Source: Chloroflexaceae bacterium UBA1466 (GTDB lineage: Bacteria > Chloroflexota > Chloroflexia > Chloroflexales > Chloroflexaceae). From it: DNA of 5,385 bases. The DNA is taken from assembly GCA_002325605.1 (NCBI GenBank), contig DCSM01000044.1:9436-14820 (forward strand). The letters are read 5' to 3'. The position numbers and the translations under genes are program-made. This document shows, piece by piece, positions 4,606 to 5,385 of this stretch (positions are counted from its first letter, which is position 1; each line of letters opens with the position of its first letter). The notes under the pieces were generated by a model. The model saw only the letters and a program-made list of their open reading frames with translations. It ran no database searches and was not told the origin of the DNA.

Positions 4606-5385
4606 CTAGTCAAGGTAGCCCCGCAATTTCTTGCCGAGATGCGGGTGTCGCAGCTTCCGCAGCGCCACAGCTTCAATTTGACGGATGCGTTCGCGGGTAA
4701 TGCCAAACTCGACTCCAACTTCTTCCAGCGTGCGATAGCGCCCATCTTTTAACCCATAGCGCAGCTGAATTATTTTGCGCTCGCGTTCGGGCAGTTTTTG
4801 CAAGACTTCTTCAATCTGTTCCCGCAACATCGAGGCCGCAGCGGCTTCGGCGGGAGTCGCCACCCGGTCATCTTCGATAAAATCGCCCATCCGCCCTTCA
4901 CCGTCCTGGCCGACAGGCATTTCTAACGAAAGTGGGTGCATCGAGGCTTCAAGCGTCCGCCGCACTTTGCTAGGGCTAATTCCCATCGCATCGGCTATCT
5001 CCTCCGGAGTCGGTTCGCGCTGCATAGATTGTTGTAACTTGTGGGAAGTTCGTTTAACTTGGCTAATTGCCTCCCCCATATGCACAGGTAAGCGAATGGT
5101 ACGGCTCTGATCAGCAATGGCCCGCGTAATCGCTTGCCGAATCCACCATGTAGCATAGGTTGAAAACTTATGCCCTTTGGTGTAATCAAATTTTTCGACG
5201 GCCCGCATTAGCCCAATGTTTCCTTCTTGCACCAGATCCATCATTGTCAAGCCATAAGAAGTATATTTCTTCGCAATGGAAACGACTAACCGCAAATTGG
5301 CTTGAATCAAATGCTGGCGAGCATCACACCCCAGCGCATATTGCCGTTCAACCGTCTCTTGCTCATGCCAAGAAGTACATTCTTT
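4606..5385 (-). CDS. RNA polymerase sigma factor, RpoD/SigA family (sigma-70), C-terminal part, cut by window edge
   Basis: The frame is open to the right edge, giving 259 residues numbered here from the edge. It directs core RNA polymerase to promoters. Region 2.1 is ARQHLIQANLRLVVSIAKKY (22-41), region 2.2 DLVQEGNIGLMRAVEKFDY (50-68), and regions 2.3-2.4 KFSTYATWWIRQAITRAIAD (73-92) followed by QSRTIRLPVHM, the -10 melting and recognition surface. Region 3 includes REPTPEEIADAMGIS. Region 4.2 is TLEEVGVEFGITRERIRQIE (219-238), the -35 helix-turn-helix, then ALRKLRHP. The stop is TAG at 4606-4608 after GYLD. The real start lies outside the window: a TTG at 5310 encodes an internal Leu of region 2.1. 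The family is certain. Primary or secondary status is open, because RLPVHMGEAI differs from the RIPVHM[V/I]E usual in housekeeping factors. The next gene downstream is 298 bp away, so it is probably a separate unit. Confidence 0.95.
   Translation of the reverse strand, partial: KECTSWHEQETVERQYALGCDARQHLIQANLRLVVSIAKKYTSYGLTMMDLVQEGNIGLMRAVEKFDYTKGHKFSTYATWWIRQAITRAIADQSRTIRLPVHMGEAISQVKRTSHKLQQSMQREPTPEEIADAMGISPSKVRRTLEASMHPLSLEMPVGQDGEGRMGDFIEDDRVATPAEAAAASMLREQIEEVLQKLPERERKIIQLRYGLKDGRYRTLEEVGVEFGITRERIRQIEAVALRKLRHPHLGKKLRGYLD

Noticed and set aside
4491..4700. 69-codon plus-strand frame crossing the end of the sigma gene
   Set aside because: It covers conserved sigma region 4.2 in antisense and the terminator-like hairpin, with no ribosome site evident.
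5308..5310. TTG as start of the sigma factor
   Set aside because: The same frame continues upstream to the window edge with conserved region 2.1 residues (ARQHLIQANLRL), so the TTG is an internal Leu codon.

Overview
The window looks like a chromosomal segment from a member of the Chloroflexota (possibly class Chloroflexia). This is inference. It rests on the short TPR-like N-termini (pattern AWLWLAGVAENRDERRAALE), the RpoD-family sigma factor ending in KKLRGYLD, and a GC content of about 52-55 % outside the left edge. All five protein genes lie on the minus strand, so transcription runs from the right edge to the left edge.

Right to left: (1) the C-terminal 259 residues of an RpoD/SigA-family sigma factor (4606-5385, cut by the window edge). 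(2) A 298-bp gap without a normal-sized gene. It holds a possible sigma-gene terminator with a competing hairpin, two further inverted repeats, and a perfect Shine-Dalgarno sequence in front of a five-codon open frame. (3) Two tandem paralogous membrane proteins (2706-4307 and 1829-2716, overlapping by 11 bp). Each has a short cytoplasmic TPR-like segment, one membrane helix and an extracytoplasmic domain of DUF4352-like appearance. The first also has a long disordered linker with internal repeats. (4) mazG (686-1825), 3 bp further on, encoding a nucleoside-triphosphate pyrophosphohydrolase fused to a shortened tetrapyrrole-methylase-like domain. (5) The N-terminal 223 residues of a TSPPY-type DNA methyltransferase (1-669), starting 16 bp after mazG and running off the left edge.

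Genes 3 to 5 are spaced like one operon (overlap, 3 bp, 16 bp). The methyltransferase is clearly more AT-rich (about 41 % GC in the lines counted) than mazG (about 55 %), so it may be a later arrival transcribed from the older operon. The functions of the two membrane proteins are unknown. Their pairing is the least ordinary part of the window, together with the duplicated DPFADLSAAF motif and the half-size methylase domain of MazG. I see no mobile element, tRNA, rRNA or CRISPR array.
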